Assembly (NCBI RefSeq): GCF_034190915.1
Contig: NW_026947503.1
Location: 19,376,532 to 19,440,531, forward strand
Source of the DNA: Cavia porcellus
Taxonomy: Eukaryota > Chordata > Mammalia > Rodentia > Caviidae
DNA length: 64,000 nucleotides
Direction: 5' to 3'
A model generated the notes under the pieces. It saw only the letters and a program-made list of their open reading frames with translations. It did not search any database and was not told where the DNA came from. Position 1 is the stretch's first letter, and each line of letters opens with the position of its first letter. Shown here piece after piece: positions 13,201 to 25,800 of the stretch. The position numbers and the translations under genes are program-made.

Positions 13201-16200
13201 AAATGGAACGATTAACCAAACAATAGATGAATGGTTTTCCTTATTAGTTTCAAAATACTAAATGTGCCTGTACCAACTTTATTTAATGTACTAAACTAGA
13301 ATTTTGGCTAGAACTTAGTTTTTAATTGTGAAAGAGACATCAATAAAGAGCTGAACTTTTTCAGGAAGTTGTATTTTTGCCCAATTTTTTTCTAGTAAAT
13401 GAAGCATTTTTTAAAAAAAATAAACTGTAACTCCTTTCAAACAAAGCAATGACATTAAAATTGATTTCTTTGACAGCAGTCTGTTGTGGCTGTGGCATTC
13501 AGATCAAAAAGAACAGTAAGATGCAAATAAACCCAATCCCAATAAAACTGCTTGAGCATTAGAACGAAATGCTGGGTTATTAGAAATAATGTCCTGCAAA
13601 TCAATTCTTAGTTTTTTTCCTCTTACTTAAGGTGAGACCTTGTGGTTAATCCAGAAAATTACATCCACTTGTTATTGACTTACGAAATAGTTATAATGTG
13701 TATTTGTCTCACAGGGTTGTTTCCCAGTCAATAGAGATAATGTAAATGGCAAATTGTTTGATAAGTATAAAGCATTCAAAATATTAAGATTACACAAAGC
13801 CACATTGCCGCCTAAAGTAAAAGCCATTTTAAAAACTAGCAACAATGATTTTTGGATTAGTAGGAGCTACCCTTCATGTGTACAAAGATTCTTACATTAA
13901 GGTTGACAGTTACTAATACTCCCACTTACCTAAAAAATCTTGTAAAAAATAGAGTATTTGCACTTACCATGTGTCTCATTTTCAATCCATTTGTTAATTT
14001 TACATGTGGTGTCATCTATATCATTTGTAAAATCAACTCGCTCCACTCTGGCCTTGTACAGTTTTTCAGCACATTCAATATAGGTCTATAATTAAGAATG
14101 CACTTGAATAAAATTATGATATTTACAAATTACCACAAACTTAACCTTATAAGAAATATATTTTTGAGCTTGTCTCTTAACTTCTACTGCTTTATTCAAT
14201 AAGTAAGTTCAAATCTGCCTCAAAAATGAGTACCTACAGCTGGAAGTCTACAAAAGTGATTGAAAGGGAATATAGAGAACTTACGGTTGAATTTGTATAG
14301 CAAACACTATTTCACGTTAACTCTATCTGAAATGAATTGGAAGAAACTAGTAGAGATCATGACTAAACTCATACTTTGACTTTCCACTGCTCTCTCATCC
14401 TAAATATCCCAGTGGCTTCCCTCTAGCCCTGATTCTGCTGAAAATCTTTAAATTGTACTCATTACACATATGATAAAGCCCCAAAAAGTAAAACCCAAGC
14501 TTTTGAGCCTAAGATATCTGGATGTCCTAAGCACATTCTACTTACTTCATTTTAGTCATTTTCTCCTTCATACTTTATTTAAAATTGAAAGTAGCTCTAG
14601 AATAACTAACTGTACTGGAAATATTTGAGAGGCAAAATGGGTGGTATCTCCACTTTCCAGGTTGTTAATCAGATTTCACCCTCATTCTGTTTCTGCACTT
14701 CTGAGTACACTGCTTTCTACATATTATGAATGCCAGATAAAACAAAAAGGAAATATGGAAATCTTTACTAAGTACTGGCATGAGAGACAAATCCCAGTAA
14801 GTAAAAGTGTCAGCGATTCCTTAGGGACACAGCAGTATGCATGGAAATAGAGAAACTAAATCAGATGTAATGCATATATAGCATGGTCCTTATAAAATGT
14901 GTGTAGAAAGCTTTCAGGAAGACTCCAAACCGGAGTGGTTGAGTGTTTCAGAGCTGCCACTGTAACCAAAGCATTTCAGGAGTGGTGCAAGGGAGGGGCA
15001 ACAAATTTGAATGGGTGATGGACAGAAGGGACTGTGATGACCAGCTGGGACACAGAGCTGCTAATGACACATGAAGCAATTAGCCCAGGGATGTCACCGA
15101 GGCAGTGTTAGATAGTTGTCTGAGAAGTAGAGAATTAAAAGGAAGAGAAAATATGTCCAGGTAAACACAGGCAGTGTGTCTCGTTAATGGCACTACCAGG
15201 TAAGCAGCTTCTGGTGGTCACACCGATGACATTCCAAATCATAGGTGGGCTGAACACAACAGCACTGAGAATGCATTCTGTGCCTCACTTATTATTTGGT
15301 AGACAGAACGCTATGATAAATTTCACTGAAGTGGAGATTTAAAAATATTTGTCTACTGATCTCTTTTCCCCTGAGCTCCTCCGCCACCAATAACTGTCTT
15401 TATCTGGCCATATCTCCTAAAAGGGACTCATTTATAAACAATCTCATTAATAGGATAAAGAAATAACTGCTAAAAGGAGAAAGGAAAATCAGACCTTGAG
15501 AAAAAAAGGAGTGAAGAGAGAGAATTCAATCCAGTGATACTGAAATGCCTAAGTATGAAATCTAAAGGCAGCACTGATACGTGTTTTCTGATAGGTCTGA
15601 CCATGTCTGCCCCACGCACCTAACTTCCGGTTTCCAACAGCCCAACAATGCCTACTTTGCTAGGAGGCGTACCCGCACCACCTGATGAGTCACATCACCT
15701 CTTGTTATAGTCACATATTCAGCCATTGTTAATTCTGCAATTTCACCCTGACTTTCATAACTTAAAACCCGGCCCACTAACCCTACTACCCTATCCATCA
15801 ACTCAGTACAATAAAATGATCTTGGGCTTTCTTTTGGAATTATGCCAAGAGATCCCACTACGAACCCCCAATTTGGACTGGAATTTCTGTTCCTTAACAG
15901 GGCTCATTACCATTTATCTAACATTTTCCCCTGATTGTGCCGTGAGGCTGCACCATGCCCCCAGTACCACACACACGCAGCCACACAGACACTGCATTAT
16001 AGCTCAGCATTACTGCTAGTTTGGAAGTTCTCTTCAATTTTGGAGTCCATCAATCCAAAACCAAATATGAGGATTCATTGGGTGAGAAGTTGAAATTTGG
16101 AACTATTAATGCTATTTTGAAGACACTTGGGAAAATGAATAGTTGCAAAAAGAAGATAATCACTTTTGTATGATTCAGTAGAAAGGCACAGGCCTTTGTT

Positions 16201-19200
16201 CACATAGTGAATTTGAAAAGATTTGGGTTCAGTAGCAAATAATCTTGTAAGATATGTTTCACTTACCTCATTGATATCAAACTCCTTTTCTGCAAAAAGA
16301 CCATTGGCAATCCTGAGTTCATAGTCCTTGTGGGATGCATTTATATCACAGAGAACATTCTTCAGTTGAAACTGAAGTCTTGACTGTTTTTTTAGAAAAG
16401 GTGATAAATTTTACTTTTGGACTACAAGAATATGTATAACATCATTTATTCATGATATAAAACAATATATCTTAAGAGGTTGAAAAATGTTGCTATAAAA
16501 GCAGCAAATAAGGTTATATGTATATCCAATCTTTGACCCTTTCTCATACTAATGTCTGTGATCAAATTAAAGAACATACCAAAACAAAAAGCAAAATAAA
16601 ATTATTAATACAAACAATGAATTTGTGTGATAAGTAACTAATTTTAGCAAGGCAAATTACTGGTGAATAACAAAAAAAAAAAGGCCAAATCTTTGGTTCT
16701 TTGCTATCTTACCACAATCTAGCCAATGAATATGTGAAATATTGCTAAGTAAGAAATTTTATTAAAAATATACACAAACATTTGTTTTAAAAGGATGGGG
16801 AAAGATTAAAATATATTCACACAACAATTACTTATCTCAATCATTATTCTTTTGTAAAAAAGATCTCATTGGCATTACCTGATTATTAGAAACATTTCTG
16901 TGTCCTGAGGTGGTCAACAACAGCGTCTGCAGGCAGGACACAGAAAAGCAATGTCAACCGACAGTTACCAGGGGAGGGGCTGGCAAGAGGCTTTATAAAC
17001 AAAAACACTTCTTTGCTGATAAAATAGTCTAATTGCCATTTCGTGTTCCCTGGGCCTGGAGTGGGCTCGCTCCACAACTCCAAGTGAACATCAGTGAGCT
17101 GAAAGGAGAGAAATGTGTTCTAGTTTTAATTTTTATTACATTTTTCCCCTTTTTTGTAGCCTGACATTTCACAGATTCTCCTGGATTTTGAAATTTGTGT
17201 TCATTTACATAAATGCTACAGTGATAAGAAAATAGGCTCATCTGGATATAGAGCCACATGCAAATATAAAAGCTTCATTTCACCTCCCTCTTAATGTAAC
17301 ACTTAATAAAAACTGCCCTTAAATGGTTGAACTCAACAATTTTCAACAATCTATAGTCGACGAAATGCTACCAGAATGTTCACTATCTCAACAAAATAGC
17401 ACAAAATACCAGTGTGCTCTTTTATGGTCTATATAATACTAAGTATTTTATTTTTGTTTCTCTCTTTCTTTCTTTTTTAATGAGCTGGAAGATATCATTG
17501 TAACATTTGGGCCAAAACAAGTTAGGTTATCAATTCATAGGTTCATTTAAATTTACTTAAATTTTGTCTACTAGATCCTCACCCTCCTTTTTTTTGTCGT
17601 TGCATTTGTCTTTTAGTTTTTGTGAAATCATGGAACTTGTCAAAATTTCCTACCAATTATTATCACTAATTTTTAAAGTTTCATTTTATAGAACAGTATT
17701 TTATTTGTATCAGATAAGTCTTATAATTACATTTTATGGAACAGTATTAAGTTTTACTTGTATCAGCTACGTCTTAAAATACTGTATCATTGCCATTTGA
17801 TCTTTTAAAGGTTTTCCTATTCTCTCTTTTCCTTGCTTATTTTATAGAACTTTCAACATATGGAGGTTCACTAATTTTCAGAACTAAAAATTATGTGAAA
17901 ACATGCATATTTTATCTAAAATATTTCTTCACATACAAAAATTCATATTTTCACAAACATGTCTTATTTCTTATATTTACATACACATTATATCATGCAA
18001 ACAAGGTATTAAACAAATTTAGTTCAGAAAGTCATTTGTATTGGCCAAATGATTTTTGTCAAAAAAAAAAAAAGAGACTGATTCATTCTGATAGAGGATT
18101 TTCTCAAAATTATTCATAAATAACAGCGGTTATGAAATGCTTTTTCCCCAAACTGGACTGTTTTTACTAAACTCCATTATCATTTTTGTTGCCACCGTCT
18201 ACCCCCCTGGTCATTGTAATTTTGATTTGAAGTCACATTTCAAAGTCTTCTAACAAAGCAAGAGGATTTTTTCAGGCTTTATCCCCTTTTTTCCTTTAAT
18301 GTAGATTATCTTTAAAATGCTTAAAATTTGAAGATTTATGGTAAATGTTTTATTTTTAATTATCTAAGATCACAATAAAATGAATTGGAAAACTTAATAA
18401 GGAAGTTTCAAAACTTTCTTACTTATGGTATTAGGTTTTATTTTTAAATTATTGTTATATTAAGGTGTACTTTTGACCAATTTTAATTCTTTCAGGTGAA
18501 TTTTGTTACAAATTGCAAGTGAATACACACGATTTGTATTTGTCTATGAAAAGATTTAAAATTTTGGCCTAGAACCTGTAGAGATCATGGGCCAGATACC
18601 CCTGGACAAATCTTGCTCTGCAGCCCACAAGAACACCAGCACTTTCTAAGTGAAAAATGTTCCTTGCATTTAAATCTATAGATCTCATGAATTAGCACTG
18701 TGAGAACAAATCATTGAAAGGCATAAGCCTCATCAATCCACAAGAACATTTATATATTTTAATAAAGCAAATATGAAAAAATGTAAGATCTTTTAATCTT
18801 AAACTTTCATTATAAGAATCTTGTTTCTCTCCAACATATAAGATATGGATAAGTTAACACCCATTCCTAACTATCTAAACAGATAATAAGATAATATCTG
18901 CTCCTATCTAAATCATAAAGTAAGAGTGTCATTAGTAACCATCACTGTCAACCATCAAGATGTAGGAGAAAGGTAGGTCATTTCAAAGGGGAGAAGTGAC
19001 ATATCATGCCCACTGACTTTTCCAACTAAAAGCTTCATGTGGTCCTCTTAAAATGGAATTGCAGAGAGGTCTACATATAATGCTGATGCTGTAGACATTT
19101 TAAGAGAAACAGATTTTAAGCAGAGCTGAGATACTAATGTGAGTAGTATTGGTATTATGGTTAAATACAAATAAAGAGATTTAAAACACCATTTTGACTG

Positions 19201-19775
19201 ATGCCTGACTTTATGAATTTTGATGCAAGTTTGAATTCACTGTCTTAGAATCTAATGCAAGTTTGTTCTAATGCAAGTTTGTTCACAGTCTTAGAATCTA
19301 ACGCAAGTTTGGATTCACTGTCTTAGAAAAAGACAATCATATGATAGTTTGAAGACTGACAGGGATAAGAGCAGCTTCCCATCTTTTCTAGCCAAAGCAA
19401 AACAAAACATTATAAAAGATAGTGGTATGGTTTGAGACCAGCCTGATTTAAACAGATAGTCAGACACCAGCCCATGCTATACAGATTTTGTCTGAAGAAG
19501 ATCAAAAGAATGTTTTTTAAAAGTATTAGCATAACAACTTCGATGAATGAATGAATTTAAAATATAATGGGCTGTTGTGTAGAGGTTGTCCTCTTATAAT
19601 AGCTTTAGTGCTGAAAGTGGTTGAATCGTCTCCTTACAACTACCAGAATTTTTAATTTGGTGACTGAAAGAATTTAAAAATATTTATTTAGAATTTTTCC
19701 AAAGTTCCCAAAGAATGGTGTATTTTGCCTTTTAAATAGAAAAGAGATTAGTATCTCCCTTAGGAAAGGTAAAAT

Positions 19776-19807
<32 letters not shown>

Positions 19808-22800
19808 AAACCAAAGCATTGCTATGTTTCTTCCAGCATTCATAGCATTAGATATTAGAGCTGGACATTCCAGCATTTGTAAGAGGAAAAAACACAGAGA
19901 GATGTCACATTAAGAATATAAAAAAGCAACAGATTTAAAAAAAAATAACCTTGTATACTCAAAATTCTGGTCTCTTTAAAAAAGAATATTATAAAAAAAA
20001 ATCTGCCAGTGTTCTTTAAATTTGTATAAAGGCTTAACATTCATAATAATAATAATAATTGCCATAATAAAAATATTAACTGGAAGAATAAAAATAATAC
20101 TTTACAGAAACAATTTCTCAGGTTACCTTTGAAAAGAGAAGGCTCTGCAAGGATGACAAGATTCTGAGGTCTCAAACACAAGGCAGTTTAACCCAAAATT
20201 CAACTGAGGCCTGGGAAGAACTCCCTGGGCAAGTTTTTTTAATGACCTAGGCAATTTTTTTCAGCTATTCCAAAAATATGCAGAGTATAGTTATTAGGGA
20301 AAGGATCAAAAACCTCCTTCCTAGCCAGAAAGTTTCTTTTACTACTCTTCATTGTTCAACAAACAATGTTGGCTTTAAACTAAATCATTTCAGAAACACA
20401 CAACGATTATGAGACAGGCCAGGGCTGAGCCAAGGGGGGTGCTCTCACAGACGCCAGGGTGACCTCCATCTGGAGGTGCCTCAAAGCAGCTCAGCAGGAC
20501 CACAGGAGGGGTGAGGAGGGCAGTCAGGCACACAGCCCTCACCAACCAGACCTTCTAGCAGGTTTCTCCAATGGTGCCAGACATTTCGCTCAAAGACCAC
20601 AGCTGGAGTAACATTCACATCACGGGGAGTAAAAACGCCTATATCTCCTCATGCTGAGCAAGAAAGGATTCCGTTAACAAAGCAAAAATTAAAAAAGAAA
20701 AGTTGTTGAGATGCTAAGTATGTAAATTAGCTTGATTTAATCTCTCTACAATGTATACATAGATAAAAACACTATATTGCACCCTATAAATGTACACAGT
20801 TATTTGTGAACTAAAATGTTATTTTTTAAATGGTTTCTGAAAATTAAAAAATACAAGTAAAAGTAAGGTCTTAGTGAAATAAGCAAGGAATTGAGACTGT
20901 TGGTGATTGTGCTTTTATGTTTTGTTTTGTTTTGTTTTTGTTTTTAGCATAGTGCAGTCACTCTATGGGTTTGTTAAAATACAGATCGTTCATTGGCAAA
21001 TGCACCATAAAGAGGAAGCGTCAATTCAGTGGCTGAAAAATGGAAAGAGTTTAATAATTTTGACTTGTGTACCCTGGAGGAGCAAGTTAATTGCTCTGTA
21101 CAAGTATTAAAAAGAGTAAAATTTAAACATGGAAAATTGGTCTAGTCAAGTGGAGGCTGGAACAGACTTAACTAAAAATGAAAAGTAGTCATTAAATATC
21201 TAGGAAATATTTTAAAAGAAGCTTCCCTGAGGCTTGGGAGATATAATTTAAGATCCTGCAATTATTTTAAACTAAGCAGGTCTAGAATTTTCCTTTTCCA
21301 ACGTGGCACTTGTAATACCTTTTGCTAATAATTGCTACTATGTCCAAGTATTGATTTCCTTTTGCATTTTTTCAAGTTTTTCTTAGGATTTTATATCTGT
21401 GAGATCCAAAATCCAGAACAGTTCCTCAATGAGCAAGTGATAAAATGTACTGTACATGGGGAGCCAGTCATGGAATTTTTGAGTCAAAATTAACACTTGC
21501 TATTCCCACACACACACACACCTGTAGCATAAACAGACAGTACCCAGAAATATCCATGTATTCATTTCACTTTTATTCCTCCAGCCAGTTAAAAGAATGG
21601 TCCAAAAACCTCCCAGGCAAGGTTGTCTATGTAACTGCTGGAAACCTGGTTACATATTCTGTGAAAAGGCGCAGATCTGCTTGAAGGGGTCAAGTATGCT
21701 GCATTTGACCACATCTCTCATCGGAGAGGAGAGACCCAAGATACCAAGGGCCTTTCTGATACTGGATTAAGAAATTTGTATGGAAAATTATTTAAAGCAG
21801 CTAATTTCATCATCAGTATTTGTGAGGACTTTCAAATTCAATGGCTTAGACCCCTCATCAACATCACAGCCTAACTGATGAGGGAAAAATAGAACAGAAA
21901 GTACTACAAACCTTACAAAGGTTGTGAGTGTCCATTTTAATTTTAACATGTTACCAAAAGTGGAACTTACTTCAGTTTCTCCTTCCTTTTAATGTAGAAT
22001 GAGATGGAGTGAGAAACAAGGTCAGATAAACACAGCAAGCTTGATATACAAATCCATACTTATTTAAAGTTCACAAATACAGTAGACGTCAAGTGGCGGT
22101 CTACTTCTGGATCATTTAACCCTAGCTCACTGCTATTATGGAACACGAATATTTCTCCTTTTCTCTTTTGCCTTAGCAAAACACATGAATTTTCAATATC
22201 TTAAAAATATGATACTTATCTCTTCTCAACTGATTGAAAGTAAATTTATGAATAATATACACCAAGGTATTTTGGGCCGTTAAATAATTCTGTCTCAGTT
22301 TTATGATCAATTTTACTTTGCAACTCCTGTGAAATTGGTAACCTATAACTAAGACAGGAAAATTCAGCAAGGACCTTTTCCCTTACATAGAATCATTTAT
22401 TTGTACCCGTATAAGGGAGTAAATAATAAGAATCATTATAACTTGAATTGTGTCATTATAACTATTTCATTCTTGTGTCTTTTCGAGATCTACATTAGAA
22501 AACAATTGAAAAGTAAAAATTGCAAATGGGAGTCACTGTTGTCAATCATTAAGAAGACAGTGAGTAGTTTCATTATACCTTTCTTTCCTAAAAGAAGAAG
22601 TCAGGAATCATAGAGTCTAATTCTCTGATCTTTAGAATAGGTCAGAAAGAAAAATTTTACCCTGGAAGACAGAAAACACAGTGACTGCTGTAGCTGATCT
22701 TTATGCAGCATTATTTTGTCTAAACAATAATTGATTTGCAATTTATAGGGCATAATTTGACCCATATTATTTATTACCATGAAAAAAGTATCTAGTGATT

Positions 22801-25800
22801 AATTTTAAACCCATAAAAGAAAAATAAATTGCCTCTTTGGCCAAAATTTATCAGATTTATCTTTGTAAACCTTCTATAGGTCTTTTCCAAAGGAGACTAT
22901 GGATCATTTGTTTTTCATTGGGGTTTTTCTGTGAGTCATATAAATCATAAAATTATTATTTCTTTTTACAGACTGGTAGAATAAAAGATATACTATGAGT
23001 ATAGTAATTATTTTTAAATGTTTGTTTTATAAAATTCCAATTTTTACAACTTTTTAATAATATTGGCATCAGAACACATGATTTCAGATAAATATAAATA
23101 GGCATAATGTATTTCAATAAAAATTTTATGTTAGAGAGAAGAGAGGAACACATACTTCCAAAAGGAAAGAAAAATAAATTGTTAATACTTTTATATTACA
23201 ATGAGATAACAAATGACTATATATATTATAAATGAATGAAAAAATGCTGAACATGTAATCAAGTATATAAATAACATGTAATCAAGTATATAAATATACT
23301 CTTTTGGGTCTTTAACCATTGGAGTGGTAAGCAGTCTTCATAGTACCTTAACTTCACTGAGCCTCAAAGCATACTGATTCTTGTCTTTATTCCAGTAAAT
23401 GATTCAAGATTCAAAAAGAACAGCTGAGCTTTAGGTGAGTTAAGAAAAACCAACTCAGAGCATTAGTCAAAGATATTTTGAGATTTAGGGGAAATAAATC
23501 TAATGTACAATTTGAGAATCAGAAAAAAAAAGAAAAAAGATCATCAAATACACATAGTAATGCTTAAAAGGCACACGTGATAGGAAACCATGAATTATTA
23601 TTGCATCAATTGAGCTTGGGTTCACCTGAAACAAAAACATGTGGTCTATGGTGTTAAGGGTCAGATGTCATAAACAACTAATTAAGTCAAGGATGAAGCT
23701 AAAATTTAATTTCCAAAATGTGTCTTTCAAACCACTGAATTTATTTGCACAAATAAATTATGGAAATGATTCTATGATATTGACATTTTTTCTTAAGTTT
23801 CTTATAGGAAGTTATAATAAGAATTATACCAGATGTGGAGGCACACACACGTAATCCCACCTGAGACAGGAGGCTCGCTAAGAGTTTGAGGCCAGCTTGA
23901 GCTACAAAGTGAGTTCAAGGCCAGCTTGAACTACATAATGAGACCTGTCTCAAAAAGACAGCAACAACAGCAACAAAAAACAGTTATAAAGTCACACACG
24001 TAAGTAACTGGTAGGACAGTGAATATTAAAGAGCAACTCCAGCAGGACATAGCTCTCTCAGTTCTCTAGGATCCACCTCCCTTAACTGTTGACTCATGGG
24101 GTATGAGGCACTGGTGTGCATCAAGGGAACTCAAAGATTCTCCATGCAAGACTGCACCTGGCGTGAGCTCACACGGTAAGATCTAGGTGGTCCTGCGGCT
24201 GTGGGAAAGGCCCACTGCTGTGGTGGGGTGGACCCTGCTCTTCGTGGTCCGCAACATTAAACAGCAGCAACTTTGAAGCCTTTTTCTAAATTAAATACTG
24301 TCAAATGGACCTCTTCAGTGTGCAAACAAGGACTTAAAGTCCCACAGAGATGAAATAATAATCATCCTAAAGTCAGTATTTGGACCCAAGACCAACCAAT
24401 TGTGTTTCCATGACACCAAATTACCTCAGTTTGTTAACCATTATATATTTCATTAATGGATGGGTGCATTTTTATGAACTGCTGAATTTTTCAAAACATT
24501 TACATCAATTTAGAAAAATACTGTCTAAAGCATCACTATAAAGTGCTCAAAGTCGCATTTCAGTATACTGACTTCAGGACAGTTGATTTCAACCAGGGAT
24601 TGATTATGAAGGAGACAAAATCTCTGGAGATATTTTTTGTCATGACCTGGGATGGGGCAGTGCTACTGGCATTCAATGGAGAGAGACCAGGGATGCCACT
24701 AAACTCCCTTGCTGTGATGCACAGCCCCTCACAACAAAGAACGATCTAGCCTGATGCCAGCAGGGCCCAAGTTGACCAGCTGTGCCTTAGAAGAGCAGGC
24801 AGAGTTTAAATCGTGATACAACATGCCTCAGTGCTCAGTTGGCATGTTAACAACCCTTCCATGACATCACAATGATAGTGCTACTTTGAAGTATTATTAG
24901 GAGTATCACATAAGATTGTATTTGTAGGGCTTAACCCAGAGCGTGGCACAGATCTCATTCTCAGCTGTGTTACTGCCAACTCCTTAAGATGAGGTACACT
25001 GGGGACTGAATCATAAGCCTCTCTACCTTTTAACCAAACAGCAGTACTAGACTTACTATTAACTCACAGCAAAAGACCCTGAGCTATGCAGACAAAGAGA
25101 AGAATCATAAAATTTTAAATTACCTGCACAAAATATACTAAGTATGACAGATAACAGCATGGGCTAGCTTCCTCTAGATTAAAATCAGTAGAACCTAGAA
25201 TGACTTCAAGTAGAATAAATAGTAGTAACTTCAAGACCTCTGCATGCAATCTAGACTTGGTATTTTACCTGCTCATGAACTACTGGTTTTCTATGGTAAT
25301 TCCTGAGCAAAATAGAGATACTCTGGCCATGTCACTCCTTGTGTGACTAAGAGTCTAACAGTGTGTTGGGCACTGGGTAAGATAGAGAAGGAGGTGGTGG
25401 TAGTTACTATTCAGGTAGGTTTCCGTTACTTGATTTGCACCAATGTGTCATTTGTGTCCATGGAACCAATGTCTAAAATAGGATATCAATTGTATCTCCT
25501 CCTAGCTCCTCTATTCACATTTATATAATCAAATAATGGTTCTCAAAGTTTAGTGTGTGCTTGGAAAGGTTTTGAAAACCATATGGCCAGCTCCATACCC
25601 ATAGTTTCTGATTTAGGAGGGTTGGGGTGGGACCCAACATTTGCATTTCTGACAAGTTCTCCAGGTGATCCTGCTGGATTAGGAAACACAGTCTGAGAAC
25701 CAGAAAATAATTAGAGTTGAGTTCCTAAGAATATTCTCACTGCTTCCAACACTTGTCTAGCATGTGAGACCTTGAATTCCATCCCAGTACTGCAGACAAA

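Noticed and set aside
17029..17103. Alternative SERPINB7 exon 3 after the acceptor CTTTCAG near 17103
   Set aside because: The acceptor is good, but the reading does not resemble the CD loop and no donor gives a fitting length. The 16879-16926 exon ends in NVSNNQ like known SERPINB7.
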